From Chara braunii (taxonomy: Eukaryota > Streptophyta > Charophyceae > Charales > Characeae): DNA of 64,000 nucleotides. Both the position numbers and the translations under genes were made by a program. Every line of letters starts with the position of its first letter. Positions within the stretch are counted from its first letter, which is position 1. Shown piece after piece: positions 10,411-20,450 of this stretch. The notes beneath the pieces are model-generated. The model was not told where the DNA came from, ran no database searches, and worked only from the letters and a program-made list of their open reading frames with translations. The DNA is taken from the NCBI GenBank assembly GCA_003427395.1, contig BFEA01000345.1, positions 1,435,545-1,499,544 on the forward strand. Direction: 5' to 3'.

Positions 10411-10546
10411 AGCAAAATGGGAATGAATCTTTCCCTAGAACATGGAAATATACACTGCCACAATTTCAGTTTTTGGAAGCGTATATTTCCATGTTGTGGC
10501 AGTGGATACTTTCATGTTCTGGAGGAAGATTCAATCCCATTTTGCT
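10411..10546. mobile_element. Foldback (MITE-like) element
   Basis: A left arm 10,411-10,463 beginning AGCAAAATGGGA is matched by a right arm 10,494-10,546 ending TCCCATTTTGCT. The arms are about 53 bp with roughly 85% complementarity, around a 30-bp centre. A left-arm-like sequence (GAATGAATCTT, CTAGAACATGGAAA) also appears in the tandem repeat at 61,480-61,715. Whether a transposase mobilised it is unknown, and no convincing target-site duplication was found. Confidence 0.6.
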
Positions 10547-10649
10547 CATTTGGTGAAGCGTGGCAATGTCGGTCTGTATGTGTGTGTGTGTAGGAGCAGG
10601 CAAAGGTGGAATGAATGTTTAGACACTACTTTTTTCTTCCTTTTTTTTA

Positions 10650-10650
<1 letters not shown>

Positions 10651-10684
<34 letters not shown>

Positions 10685-10941
10685 TNNNNNNNNNNNNNNN
10701 NNNNNNNNNNNNNNNNNNNNNNNNNNNNNNNNNNNNNNNNNNNNNNNNNNNNNNNNNNNNNNNNNNNNNNNNNNNNNNNNNNNNNNNNNNNNNNNNNNNN
10801 NNNNNNNNNNNNNNNNNNNNNNNNNNNNNNNNNNNNNNNNNNNNNNNNNNNNNNNNNNNNNNNNNNNNNNNNNNNNNNNNNNNNNNNNNNNNNNNNNNNN
10901 NNNNNNNNNNNNNNNNNNNNNNNNNNNNNNNNNNNNNNNNN
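10651..10941. other. Poly-T run followed by assembly gap
   Basis: A T-rich run leads into undetermined bases at 10,686-10,941. The gap length may be nominal. Amino-acid strings across it are meaningless. Confidence 0.95.
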
Positions 10942-11951
10942 TATGATCTTGGTTGTCTGACGATTTTTACCGCCACTCACACACAGACAATCTCATACAC
11001 GCCCATACATGCACAAGAGAAGGGGGAGAGGAGACAGAGTCCAAACTGCACATAGATCAGAGTAGATAGCGGAAGCACAACCATGCACAGATGGGGAGAG
11101 GACACACAGTGTTTCTCACTCTCTGCGATACTCCCAACAACCAATCACAAGAAAAAACCTGCGAGGATAACAATTGGAATACACACTGATGATGAGCCAA
11201 GTAACCAAAAATCGTTACAGAGTTTGTTCCAGTATCTCGCCACTCTCAGAATCTCACACTCCACTCTCTACCCTACACCCAGTTAGTAGCGCCACATCAG
11301 AATGGCCTCGCAGAGGCCAGGGCCAACCACCCAGACGAAGAACAGATCCTGCGATGAAGTCTTCAGTGCCGCTGAACAACTCTGTCGAAGAACCGACAGC
11401 TATGGCTGCCGCCACCCACATAGACTCAGTGAAGAGTCTCCACACAGCCCCGCCGCTCGCAGAAACCCACAGGGGTTGATGCGCAGGGGATGCCCCAGCT
11501 ATGGCAAGCCCTCAGCAGGCTGGCTATGTCTGCTGTCCACGGTGAGGGTCTCAGGGTACCGCCTGTAGACAATCGTCGCTGCAAACCTCCTTGGCTCAAA
11601 ACGCTGTATCACGAAAATGAACTGCCAAAACGTCCAACATAGTCCTCCACTAACCTACTTGTAGACTACTTTAGCCTAGGGCCTACCGGTACCGGTTCAG
11701 TTAGCCTACTCGGCCTCTACGAAACCGGTCCTACTGCTGCACTTTAGGGCTTAGGGCCACTTAGGGCCGGCAACCACTCAGCCCCTGCTGCTGTTAGTCC
11801 CAACTATTTTTAGAATAGCGGGCGGCCCTCAGTGCCAACCAAAAAACACAGCAAAGCACACAGCACACTGTACACCCTCGCAGTCAGTCTCGGCAGCCGA
11901 AATCATCAAGTCATTGCAGGCTTAGCCCCCCGGGGAGCGAGGACCTCCGAG
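10942..11951. other. No gene recognised
   Basis: I see no coding or RNA gene. A CCGGTACCGG palindrome lies near 11,686. This interval flanks the 3' end of Ty3/gypsy element A, so its LTR or polypurine tract could be here. I could not match it to the 5' flank (17,451-18,230), so no LTR pair is claimed. Confidence 0.4.
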
Positions 11952-13010
11952 CTAGGGATGCAGACGAGGTGAGCGGCGAGGAAGGTTGCCCTTTTGAGCC
12001 GCTTCATATCGTAAGACAATTGACTTTGCTGTCTTGAGAAGTTCCCTTCTGTAGAACCATCTGCTCTCAGAAGGAGGCTGGAATGCGAACCTCACAAGAT
12101 ACTGCCGATCGGGGTCTGTGCCCCACTCATCCTCAAGTCTGTCCACGTCATATCCCTTGCCAGGGATCGGTGGACCAAACTGAGGGGGGCGGTCTGGGAA
12201 TGCATCAGCTGGAGTGAAGGGAAGCAGCTTGGATGCATGGAAGACCGGGTAGGTTCGTAGATGCAGCGGGATGTCAATGACATAAGACGGACCGAATGGA
12301 TCCGCGCCCACTGTATCTAAGACCTGCCATGGACCCAGGTAACGAGGCAACAGGTTGCGGGAGATATCTTCCTCCCTCGACAACTCAGAACTGGCTACCC
12401 AGACATGATCACTAGTGTGGATGGGGGAAGGCCGCCTGTGGCGATTAGCTTGCTCAATCATTGCCTTTTGGGCTTTGAACAAGTTCGCCCGTGCTCTTTC
12501 CATATCTATGCGGTAGCGTCTGGTGAACTCTGCAGTGCCTGGTGTTAGGTCTGTCTTGGCCTTATCGATGATGTCATCGAGAGGCTGGCGTGGTTCACGT
12601 CCCCAGTGCAACCGGTATGGACTGAACCCAGTCGAGGAATGGGCAGACATGTTATACATAAGTTGTGCTCGAGCCAAGTGAAGATCCCAGTCCTGCTGAT
12701 CTGGAGAGATGACAGGACGCAGCAGTTGGAATAAGACTTGGTTCATCACTTCAGCCAGACCATTGGCTTCAGGATGATGACCAGAAGTCATGTCCAATCG
12801 TGAGTGTAGATAGTCCTTACAGTAGGACTGCCACTCATCGATGCAAAATCGGGGGTCTCTATCACTGACTATAGAAGTGGGCGGTCCATGGTGTGTGACC
12901 CACCTCTTAGAGAAGGCTGCTCTCACAGTCGGAACTCTGGCCACTTCTGGCAAGGGGATGAACTCGGCATATTTGGAGAACCTGTCCACGCAGACCATAA
13001 CCTGACGCAT
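11952..13010 (-). pseudogene. Integrase core, C-terminal domain and chromodomain-like tail, element A
   Basis: The frame restarts in copy 1 of the duplication: VCVDRFSKYAEFIPLP, SIVSDRDPRFCIDEW (D2), then HHPEANGLAEVMNQ with the catalytic Glu region. The C-terminal domain follows (KAQKAMIEQANRHRR, VWVASSELSREED, LLPRYLGPWQVLDTVG, YPVFHASKLLPF). The last 60 residues (VDRLEDEWGT, QYLVRFAFQ, SRWFYRRELLKTA) have the layout of a chromodomain. In chromoviruses that domain directs integration towards particular chromatin. A stop follows at 11,952. Confidence 0.88.
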
Positions 13011-13267
13011 GCCAGACCATTGGCTTCAGAACGATGACCAGAAGCCATGTCCAATCGTGAGTGTAGATAGTCCTTACAGTAGGATTGCCACTCATCGATG
13101 CAAAATCGGGGGTCTCTATCACTGACTATAGAAGTGGGTGGTCCATGGTGTGTGACCCACCTCTTAGAGAAGGCTGCTCTCACAGCCGGAACTCTGGCCA
13201 CTTCTGGCAAGGGGATGAACTCGGCGTATTTGGAAAACCTGTCCACGCAGACCATAACCTGACGCAT
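12754..13267 (-). repeat. 257-bp tandem duplication inside integrase
   Basis: Copy 1 (12,754-13,010) and copy 2 (13,011-13,267) differ at about 8 of 257 positions, and every difference I count is a transition. The unit length is not a multiple of three, so it shifts the frame. It covers the integrase core from the VCVDRFSKYAEF segment through D2 to near the catalytic glutamate. Confidence 0.9.
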
Positions 13268-13876
13268 GCCACGAGGGGTGGTCTTACCTAAATCTATGAA
13301 GTCTATCGACACAGATTCAACAGGGTCGTCAGGTATGGGTAAGGGTGTGAGCAGTCCCAAAGGAGGCCTACGTTGGACCTTGTTCCTTTTGCAGAGCTCG
13401 CAGGTTTCCACATAGCGCAGCATATCACTCCACATCTCCTTCCAGAAGCTGCGCTGCGACAGGGCTGCATATGACTTTAGGAACCCAAAATGTCCACGGG
13501 CGTCATGACACTCTGACATCAGCAGTGTCCTGAGCCGCTGGTCGTGGGGAATGCACAAACGCTCCTCCCCTCTGCTGTAAGTGTACAACAGATCTGAACT
13601 CAGAGCATAGCCTGGTTCAGAGTTAGGATCTGCTTGCAGATTCCTGACTATGGGTCCGAAAGTCGGGCCCTGAGGCAGTAGGTGAGCAATGGTCTGACAG
13701 GCCTCCTCCCCAAAGGAGTGAGTAGAGGAGATCATTGCAAAAGAGTCAGGCCTACGAGAGAGGGCATCTGCTACCTTGTTGTAGATGCCCTTCTTATGTT
13801 TCAGTTCAAAGTCAAACATGTCTATGAACTGAATGTACCGTGCCAACTTATCAGCTCTCCCTGGGACTTCATCCAC
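12923..13876 (-). pseudogene. End of RNase H and integrase N-terminal/core, element A
   Basis: The frame opens with the RNase H end (KLARYIQFIDMFDFELKHKK, VADALSRR). The integrase zinc-binding HHCC domain follows: CHDARGHFGF, then CELCKRNK. Next are the core D1 (VSIDFIDL) and D2 (IVSDRDPRF). The reading frame breaks where the 257-bp tandem duplication begins, so the tail of this frame (CVRLWSAWTGS) is out of register. Integrase would insert the cDNA into the host chromosome. The duplicated segment carries D2 twice. Confidence 0.9.
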
Positions 13877-15264
13877 TGTAGGGTGGAGTGATCTAAAAAG
13901 ATCTTGAAGTGTCTTCCCAGAAGAAAGTGCTTCCAGTGTTTCAGGGCACAGGCAAGAGCATATAGCTCTTTCTCGTAGGTAGAGTCCTGGAGCTTTTGAG
14001 TTTTGATCTTCGTACTCATAAACTCTACAGGTCGTAGACCATTCCCATCATCCTGCTGAAGAACTGCCCCAATGCCATACTGACTGGCATCAGTGGGCAG
14101 GATGAATGGCAGAGTGGCGTCAGGCAACTTCAGCACAGGTGCACGAGTCAAGGCCTTCTTGAGTCGTGTGAAGGCCAGCTGATAGTGGAGGGACCAAAGA
14201 AAAGGAGCGTCTTTCTTTGTTAGGGTGGTCAGGGGTGCTGCCACTGCAGCGTCTTTCTTTGTTAGGGTGGTCAGGGGTGCTGCCACTGCAGAGAAGTTCC
14301 TGACAAACTTTCTGTAGTAGGAGGCTAAACCCATGAAGGATTTGACAACGCTCACTGTCTGTGGCTGAGGCCACTCCTGAATAACAGCAATTTTGGCTGC
14401 TTCAGGCGCCAGACCATCTCCAGAGATTACGTGACCCAGGTAGATGACAGAGGGAATTCCAAAAGAGGACTTCTCTCTGTTGATCTTGTACTGGCTGTCG
14501 CGTAATGACTGAAGGGCCAAAGCCAAGTGCTCCGCATGTTCCCTGGCAGTTTTGCTGAATACCAGGATATCTTCCAGGTAGACAACCATAAACTTGTCCA
14601 GGTAAGGCCTGAAGATGCGGTGCATCTCTGTCTGGAAGGTATCTGGGGCGTTGCAAAGTCCGAATGGCATGACCAGGAACTCGTAAGTCCCATACCTGGT
14701 CTTGAAGGCTGTCTTATAGACATCCTCCTCAGCCATCTCAATCTGGTGGTATCCAGATTTGAGGTCAACTTTGTTGAATAGTGTGCAGCCCTGCACCGTA
14801 TCCAGAAGGTCATCGATCCTAGGAAGTGGCTCTGTACTCTTCCTAGTGATCTTGTTGAGACCCCGGTAGTCAATGCACATTCTGAACTCGCCCTTCCCTT
14901 TTGGCACAAAGAGAACCGGTGCGTCGAATTCAGAAGTGTTGGGCCTGATCCAGCCCTTGCTGGTCAGGGTCTCAAGCTGCTTTTTGAGCTCCTCAAGCTC
15001 AGCAGGGGACATCCTGTAGATGCGGCCCTTGGGAGGGAGCGCTCCAGGCAGTAGCTCAATCCGATGTTTGGTTGGCCGGTTATCCACCACCTGCTGTATC
15101 TCAGGAGGACAGGAAACAAGGGTAGCGTCAGTCTGCTTGACCAGAGCTATGAACAAACGCTCATGATCGTACTGGCGCGAGAGAGAATAGAACTCCCTCG
15201 CTCTCAGGCAGTAGCAAGAGGTCTTAGGGTGATGATCAACAACAATCATGTATGACTGATACAC
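13822..15264 (-). pseudogene. Reverse transcriptase and start of RNase H, element A
   Basis: A 480-codon frame. The RT fingers and palm show [27 protein letters not shown] and FLVMPFGLCNAPDTFQ. The catalytic motif is VVYLEDILVF at 14,580-14,569. The family motif is YxDD, so the first catalytic aspartate is Glu. Next come LGHVIS and FMGLASYYRKFVRNF. A 42-bp in-frame duplication (separate entry) repeats AVAAPLTTLTKKDA. RNase H begins with LPTDASQYGIGAVL and includes the STYEKELYA glutamate. The frame breaks near 13,850 after DHSTLQW, where the downstream frame takes over. The start at 15,264 is only the frame boundary. Confidence 0.9.
14207..14290 (-). repeat. 42-bp in-frame tandem duplication inside RT-RNase H
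   Basis: Positions 14,207-14,248 are repeated exactly at 14,249-14,290, giving two copies of a 14-residue segment (AVAAPLTTLTKKDA) in the connection between RT and RNase H. The length preserves the frame. Confidence 0.9.
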
Positions 15265-15749
15265 ACCCCTTGTCTATTAGGTAGCTCAACCTTCGGGATC
15301 TGCCAGTCGATCCTTGGGTTGACCGCCTTCAACCACTGCATAGAGAACACCAGGTCAAAGGGTAGGTCAGGGAAGATGTAGAAGTTCAGACTATGTCTAA
15401 CTTCTCCAGCACTATCGAAAGTCACAGGGATACTCCTGACCGTCTCCCTGATGGTGAGCACTGTGGAGTCGCCCATCCTAACCAGCAAAGGTTGCTGCAG
15501 CTGTTGAACTTTCATCCCCAGATGCAGTTTCTTAACTGCACTGGGAGATATGAAGTTCCTGGTGGCTCCACAATCCAACAATCCTTTGATCCTGCTGTGG
15601 TTGATCAGGGGGCGAAGTAGGATGAGATCAGACTTGTGCTTCTTTTGTTCCTTCAGGTGGAAGAAGAAGGCAGCAAGTGACTGAAGCTCATCCTGCCCCG
15701 GGTCCTGATCCGGGTTAGGATCCTCATAGCAGAACCGTGCAGTCCCCAA
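15246..15749 (-). pseudogene. Aspartic protease, element A, altered active site
   Basis: This retropepsin-type protease would cleave Gag-Pol. The frame shows the active-site strand GLLDCGATRNFIS at about residues 57-69 and the later DLPFDLVFSMQWL, the equivalent of the usual PFDxILGMDWL motif. The catalytic triplet is normally D-S/T-G. Here it is D-C-G, so Ser is replaced by Cys. The second motif has FSM in place of LGM. Gag lies upstream and RT downstream, both in changed frames. Homology is certain, activity doubtful. Confidence 0.85.
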
Positions 15750-15882
15750 ACTCGCACATCGGTCTCAACTGAAACAGCTGCAGGTTCACCTACCTGAGCA
15801 GATGAAGATGCAGCACTGGGGGGAACTGCAGTCCCCAGGGTCTGTTTCAGTTCTTTGACTGTCCTGGGCCTGGCATGTAAGT

Positions 15883-16634
15883 GCAGTCCTTCAAGAAGTG
15901 TTGTCCCTCACATCGCAGGCAGACCCCTCTCTCCTTCCTTCTTCTCCACACTCCCTCCTGGATCTTGAGGTCATGTCAGGGGAGAGTGGAGGGATTGAGA
16001 GGGTCAGCTGGCATATGGACGTCTTTGGGTAGGTTAGGGCGCTGGGAGGAGGAAGGCCGACGTCCCTTGTCCTTCCCCTTTGCACTGGTTGAGGCTGTGG
16101 TGGGAATGAACTTCTTTTGCTGCTGCAAAACTCCCGAAACAGCCTGAGTCAGGGCTACTGCAACATCTGTCTCAGCAACGGATCCAGTCCCAGCTGATGG
16201 TGTATCAGCCTGGGAATCTGAATCAGAGGCTGACGCAGATCCTGCATGTGTGAAGGTTGCCTTTCCCTTTCTACCACCACGAGGGAAGGCACCTTTCCTC
16301 CTGTCAGAGGAGGGGGCCTGGACATGAAGTTTGGCCTCCATGTCCAGGGCTGCGCGGCCAAAGGATCTCCAGTCCTTGTGCCCAGCGCTATACAAAACAC
16401 AACAAACTTCTCAGGCGCTGCCCTGCAGAAGTTGGTCAGCAAATCATCTGTAGACATGACCAACCCAGGGGTAGAGGTGAGCTGCTCGAACTCTGCACAC
16501 AAGGCCTGCAGGGTACAGTTGTAGCGCTGCGGCCCCAAGCGAGCAATCTTGTCAGCAGCTTTGTGGGCCCGCTCCTTGTCTGCAAAGCGATCCTCTAGGG
16601 CCTGCAGAAGTTTGTCCACCCCCAGCCCAAAGGC
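15883..16634 (-). pseudogene. Gag C-terminal part with shortened CCHC zinc knuckle, element A
   Basis: The frame continues after the TAG with LLQALEDRFADKERAHKAA and PQRYNCTLQALCAEFEQL, a capsid-type helical region. Near 16,390 the coherent reading moves to another frame (16,395-15,976; DWRSFGRAALDMEAK), a frameshift. In a third frame, 15,921-15,883 encodes CLRCEGQHFLKDC, a nucleic-acid-binding knuckle with spacing CX2CX3HX4C. That is one residue short of the usual CX2CX4HX4C. Two frame changes plus the stop make this Gag non-functional as written. Confidence 0.75.
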
Positions 16635-17450
16635 CTAGGCCTCCATGGACTGCTGCAGATTGCTGGAAGTTGAGGTGGCCCACTTCAAGGCGGGTCCCTC
16701 CAGCAGCCCCAGAATCGTGGCCACCTTAGTCTGCTCTGCACAGACAAAGCCCCTCAAGTAGGCTTTGGTCCCAACAGCCCAGTCCCCAACATCGGTCTTT
16801 GGGTCATCCCCTCTGAACTTGTTGGGAGCTGGGATCTTGGGACCTCTCTGGTCTCCTGCAGCAACAGATGCATAAGATGGCCGGGCTGTAGCCTTTTGGG
16901 AAGGAGGTGGTGAAGGGAAAGAATGGCGTGAACCAGAGGGGGTTGAAGAGGGAGATGAGGAAGGTTTGGGTTTTGCTGAGAGGACAGGAGACAGGGGAGC
17001 AATCAGTTTGGCTGCTGTCAGCCGAGCAGTCAGATCCTGGATTGCTGTCAAAATCTTGAACTGATGAGCTGCCAGGTCATCCACCCTACGCTCCAGGCGG
17101 CCGATGCGGTCGTCCCAGTTAGTGAAATAAGAACTGGTGGCCTTGTGCTCCAGAAGAGCCCACTCCGCCAGATTCTTATTCACCTGGGAACAACGATCAT
17201 CTGTCAGAACTTTGCTTAGCTGGTCCAACAGCCTTCTGGAAGTATCTGTTGCAACCTCTAACTCGGCTGCCTCTTGTCTCTCCACTTCATCCAGCAGGGC
17301 CTGTTCCTGCTGCAATCTTTCCTGGATCTCCTTCTTCCTTCGCTGAGTAGCAGTCAGAGGAGTAGTAGGGGTGGAGGTAGCAGGCTGTTCACCTTCTACC
17401 TTCATCACTACCTCTACCTGTGGATGCTGCTGAGCAACTTCGTCGGCCAT
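16635..17450 (-). pseudogene. Gag N-terminal part, element A
   Basis: An ATG at 17,450-17,448 opens 271 codons. Residues about 35-75 are Glu/Gln-rich and look coiled-coil (RRKKEIQERLQQEQALL). A Ser/Pro-rich linker (about 160-200) follows. Then comes the start of the capsid-like core (PNKFRGDDPKTDVGDWA, near residues 215-235; LLEGPALKWA near 255), typical of retrotransposon Gag. An in-frame TAG at 16,637-16,635 ends the frame, and the same frame continues at once with coherent Gag sequence. The stop is therefore most likely a point mutation. Gag would package the element RNA in cytoplasmic particles. Confidence 0.8.
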
Positions 17451-18230
17451 TTTCCTCTTTCAGAACACACAAAATGAACAAACACCAGAGAGTGCGCAGC
17501 GATGTACAGATCCCTTCAGGTACTCAGAAAACGCTGCCAACTCATGCACATAAGTTAGGTGGGTGATTGGGAAACAAACGGCTTGGGTTGGAACTGTTTC
17601 TCTGGGGCCAGGGGTCAGATAGATAGTTAGTCCAGCGAAATCAACCACATGATTTCCTTTTACTGACCACACTGGAGTTAGTAAACACAGTCCACTACTC
17701 TTCTAGAGAAACACTAGATTTCCAGATCCCACTAGAAAACAAGAGTAGTCAGTGGGAATGATAGAACATGGCAAGTACAAACTAGAAAGATTAACCAAGC
17801 AGAGTGATTCAGTCAGAAACCCTGAATCCTAGCCCAGACTCTACTTTCAACTCTGATGACTTTGACAGCCATACCCTAGGGTATGGCGAAGTACAGTATT
17901 CACTGTTTCCAGTGATATACTGGAAATCCAATCAAGCACTTTTGCAAGAATGACTGTTTTTGAATTGCGATTTACTGGGGACTGACAAAATTGAATTCTG
18001 ACGGACAGAATTGAAGTTATGACTGACCCTAGGTAGCACAGGCTATAAATAGACTCAGCGCAAAACTACAATTCACTGTATCACTACTTTTCCAGTACAG
18101 AATTCAAAGTTTGAGCATCCCAAATCCAGCGCAATAGTGTCAGGCAGTCACAGGATAATTTTGGATGCAAAAGAGTCAACAGAGGGTTAGAAATGAGCAG
18201 AGGAAGGAAGGGGAGAGATGGCTATGGCTG
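17451..18230. other. Flank of element A; TATA-like box near 18,043
   Basis: No gene recognised. This short space between two minus-strand element remnants should contain the leader and perhaps the 5' LTR of element A. A TATA-like CTATAAATAG at about 18,043-18,052 reads acceptably on both strands. I could not find a primer-binding site or a matching LTR copy below 11,950. Confidence 0.35.
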
Positions 18231-18623
18231 TCAAATGGTCCTCCCATCTGGAAACACATGCTTAGGCACCTTTCGATCCCAGTCAAAATGGTATTTGGGA
18301 ACCTCAAGGTAGTACATACCTAACAGCATGTCAAATGGCAAGTCGTCATCAACTAGGAACAAAATCCGATTATTAAGTTCCCCACCTCCATAAGAGAAGG
18401 TGCAGACCACATCCTTGACCATCATGCGCTCTTTGTGGGCTAGAGTTGATGCTACAGATCCACTCAAGTGTTGCACCCGGTCCCCTAGGTTCAGTCTCTC
18501 AATGTAGTCGCGACTTGTGAAGTTTCGTGTACAGCAAATGTCTACGAAGGCACCACACTTGCAACCGCGTACACCAACATTTACAACGAAATGCTCCCCT
18601 CTAGGACCTTCACATAAAGCCAC
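18231..18623 (-). pseudogene. Aspartic protease, element B, destroyed active site
   Basis: About 130 codons. The stretch AFVDICCTRNFTSRDYI aligns with the retropepsin active-site strand of element A (LLDCGATRNFIS). The D-S/T-G triplet has become D-I-C. The second conserved segment is DLPFDMLLGMYYLEVP, and here PFDxLLGM is well kept. Upstream a CCHC knuckle and Gag confirm the order. Loss of Ser and Gly at the active site makes it almost surely inactive. Confidence 0.8.
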
Positions 18624-18843
18624 TCAAGACTTCTGAGGGTCCCTTATCGACCACTCGGTTTCTAAGTCTCCTAAGGCCTCAGACGCATCTAACGAACAAA
18701 GTATCGTTTGGTCTAGATGTGTGTGCGGGGTAGCAAATGAGTCAATAGCTTTCCTTGGGTTGAGCTCGTAGAAGCTCCTCCCTTGGCGGAAGATCCTCCA
18801 AAACCACCTTTGGGAGGGATCATTTGAGGAACCTTCGCATCTT

Positions 18844-18885
18844 GCATCTAAACTGTTGATGGTCGTACTCGCCGCAGTTGATACA
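18844..18885 (-). pseudogene. CCHC zinc knuckle of Gag, element B
   Basis: Translated on the minus strand this is CINCGEYDHQQFRC, a perfect CX2CX4HX4C retroviral-type zinc knuckle. The surrounding frame is short and broken, with a stop soon after (RRFLK then stop). It sits between the Gag core (19.5 kb) and the protease (18.6 kb), where a knuckle is expected. Confidence 0.85.
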
Positions 18886-19491
18886 GGCTCCTCGTGAATA
18901 TATGTCCCTCCACACATCTTGATCTAGGCAAGCTCTCAACCAAGCCGGAGTCTTGTTTGAGTTTTGAGCTTGCCCTTGACTTTTTTGCTAGCCGCCCTTC
19001 TCGCGACTGGCAGCCTTTCCTTTGGTTGTTGCAGCGAGGTTGCCACATTCATCGATCTCAGTTTGATTCCCATTGGAATCAACCATCATCAATCGACTAC
19101 CCTTCTTTTTTCACTCTTGCGAAATCTTTTTCCTACCGTCCATTGCAGGTTGTTGTGCCCCTCCTACCTTGGCCTCAAAGTCCAAGGCCTTCTCGCTGAA
19201 GGAGTCAAGAGTGTGATATTCGATGTTGGCCTCACTGACCATCAAGATCTTGATATCTGTGGGAAGACATCTCAAGAATATGGTCGGAAGGAACTATGGA
19301 TCATAGCAGGCACCAGGGACGACTATGAGCTTTTCTACAATACTAGGAAGCTCTCACGAGGACTTGTACTTCCTTGTATCACGTTGGGCCAACGCACAAT
19401 GAACTGCTGGGACTGCTGAGGGTTGTGCCATCTCGTCTCTACCAACTCCATAAAACTCTCTTAAGGTATGGGTCTGTGCCCATTCATTCAT

Positions 19492-20450
19492 TCACCTGCC
19501 GAAACCATTTGATGCCACTAGTCCATCTAGCCATTGCGTTGCCGAACCCTCCAGATACGAGGCGACAGTAATCACCTCTTCATCGGGCAACGTCCTCTTC
19601 GCCCTTGCCCACACTGGAACCGTCCTCAACCAAGTGTCGAGGGCCTCATCCTTCTTGTCTCCAAGAAGGTCTGAGGTGGTTTCGATGGCATCTTGGGGTA
19701 CCAAGTCTGCTGTGGTCCCATTCGTGGGACCGTCTGATGCCCAGTAGCTGCAGCAGCTAGACCTGAGGATGAAGAAACAGCAGTCTGTGCTGCGGCTGCT
19801 GACGCACTACTTGGTGGTAGACAAACCTGAGGAACAAAGTGTCCTAGCATCGCCGGATACAATGGCGGCAATGGATATGTTGCCGGTGGCCTGAGACTGG
19901 GCCCGCCTGTTGTGGAAGGGATTGGTCTTCCCCTCCCCTGCACAACACTCTGAATCTGGTCAAGGGTGGACTGAATGCTGTCCATATACGCATGCATACT
20001 CAGCATGCTCGCCTTGATGACCTTTCCCGCATCATCAAGGACCAAGTCGAATAACCCTTCTAATGCAGCCATATCATCCTCTCTGCTCTCCACTCTGGCC
20101 TTTCCACATCTGATCTTTGTTTCTTTTTCGGTAGTTGCCTTGAGTTTCGTCTCTAGCTGTAGGCGGAGTAGCTCTACTTGTTGAAGCTCCATCTCTTCTC
20201 TAGTGGGTGGATGTGGCTGGCTGTACTGCGAGCCCGCCATCTGACTGGAGGAGGGTTCTGCACTTGTCCCATTGGATGAGACAAAAGACATAACGAAAGT
20301 TCCCGATGTCTGCTGACCTTGAGAGGTCGCTGCAGAAGTAGCCATGACTTGTGCACTATCTGCTGCCGCCGCTAACGCACGTTCCGCAGCTGCTGTTGTT
20401 GCTGCTAGCGCACATTCTGCAGCTGCTGCTGCCTCTCTAACTGTCTGCAA
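19492..20450 (-). pseudogene. Gag N-terminal and capsid-like core, element B
   Basis: The frame 20,450-19,626 encodes an Ala-rich start, a charged helix (EEMELQQVELLRLQLETKLKA), then a Pro/Gln-rich linker. After a frame change near 19,690, the frame 19,704-19,492 gives the capsid-like core (DEALDTWLRTVPVWARAK, SYLEGSATQWLDGLV) common to Ty3 Gag. The remaining core down to 18.9 kb is scattered over frames with several stops. The minus strand is coding; long plus-strand frames here are shadows. Confidence 0.75.

Larger units (their letters stand above)
11952..17450 (-). mobile_element. Ty3/gypsy LTR retrotransposon, element A, chromovirus-like internal region
   Basis: Gag, CCHC knuckle, aspartic protease, reverse transcriptase, RNase H, integrase and a C-terminal chromodomain-like segment follow in this order on the minus strand. 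Protease-RT-RH-IN is the diagnostic Ty3/gypsy order. The chromodomain-like tail places it among chromoviruses. At least one in-frame stop and four frame breaks interrupt it, so this copy is not autonomous. LTRs were not identified with confidence. Confidence 0.9.
18231..20450 (-). mobile_element. Ty3/gypsy gag-protease remnant, element B
   Basis: Gag, CCHC knuckle and protease follow in order on the minus strand, with no RT, RNase H or integrase between the protease and element A. The Gag is unlike that of element A (Ala-rich N-terminus), so this is a second family. It may be an older copy whose 3' part was lost or displaced by element A. Confidence 0.8.

Noticed and set aside
10442-11055. 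Frames running through 10,686-10,941
   Set aside because: They cross undetermined bases and poly-T.
11300-18230. LTR pair for element A
   Set aside because: I compared the two flanks by eye and saw no shared sequence, so no LTRs were called.
18894-19571. Plus-strand frames of about 100-150 codons
   Set aside because: They lie opposite the Gag of element B, whose zinc knuckle and core are on the minus strand.
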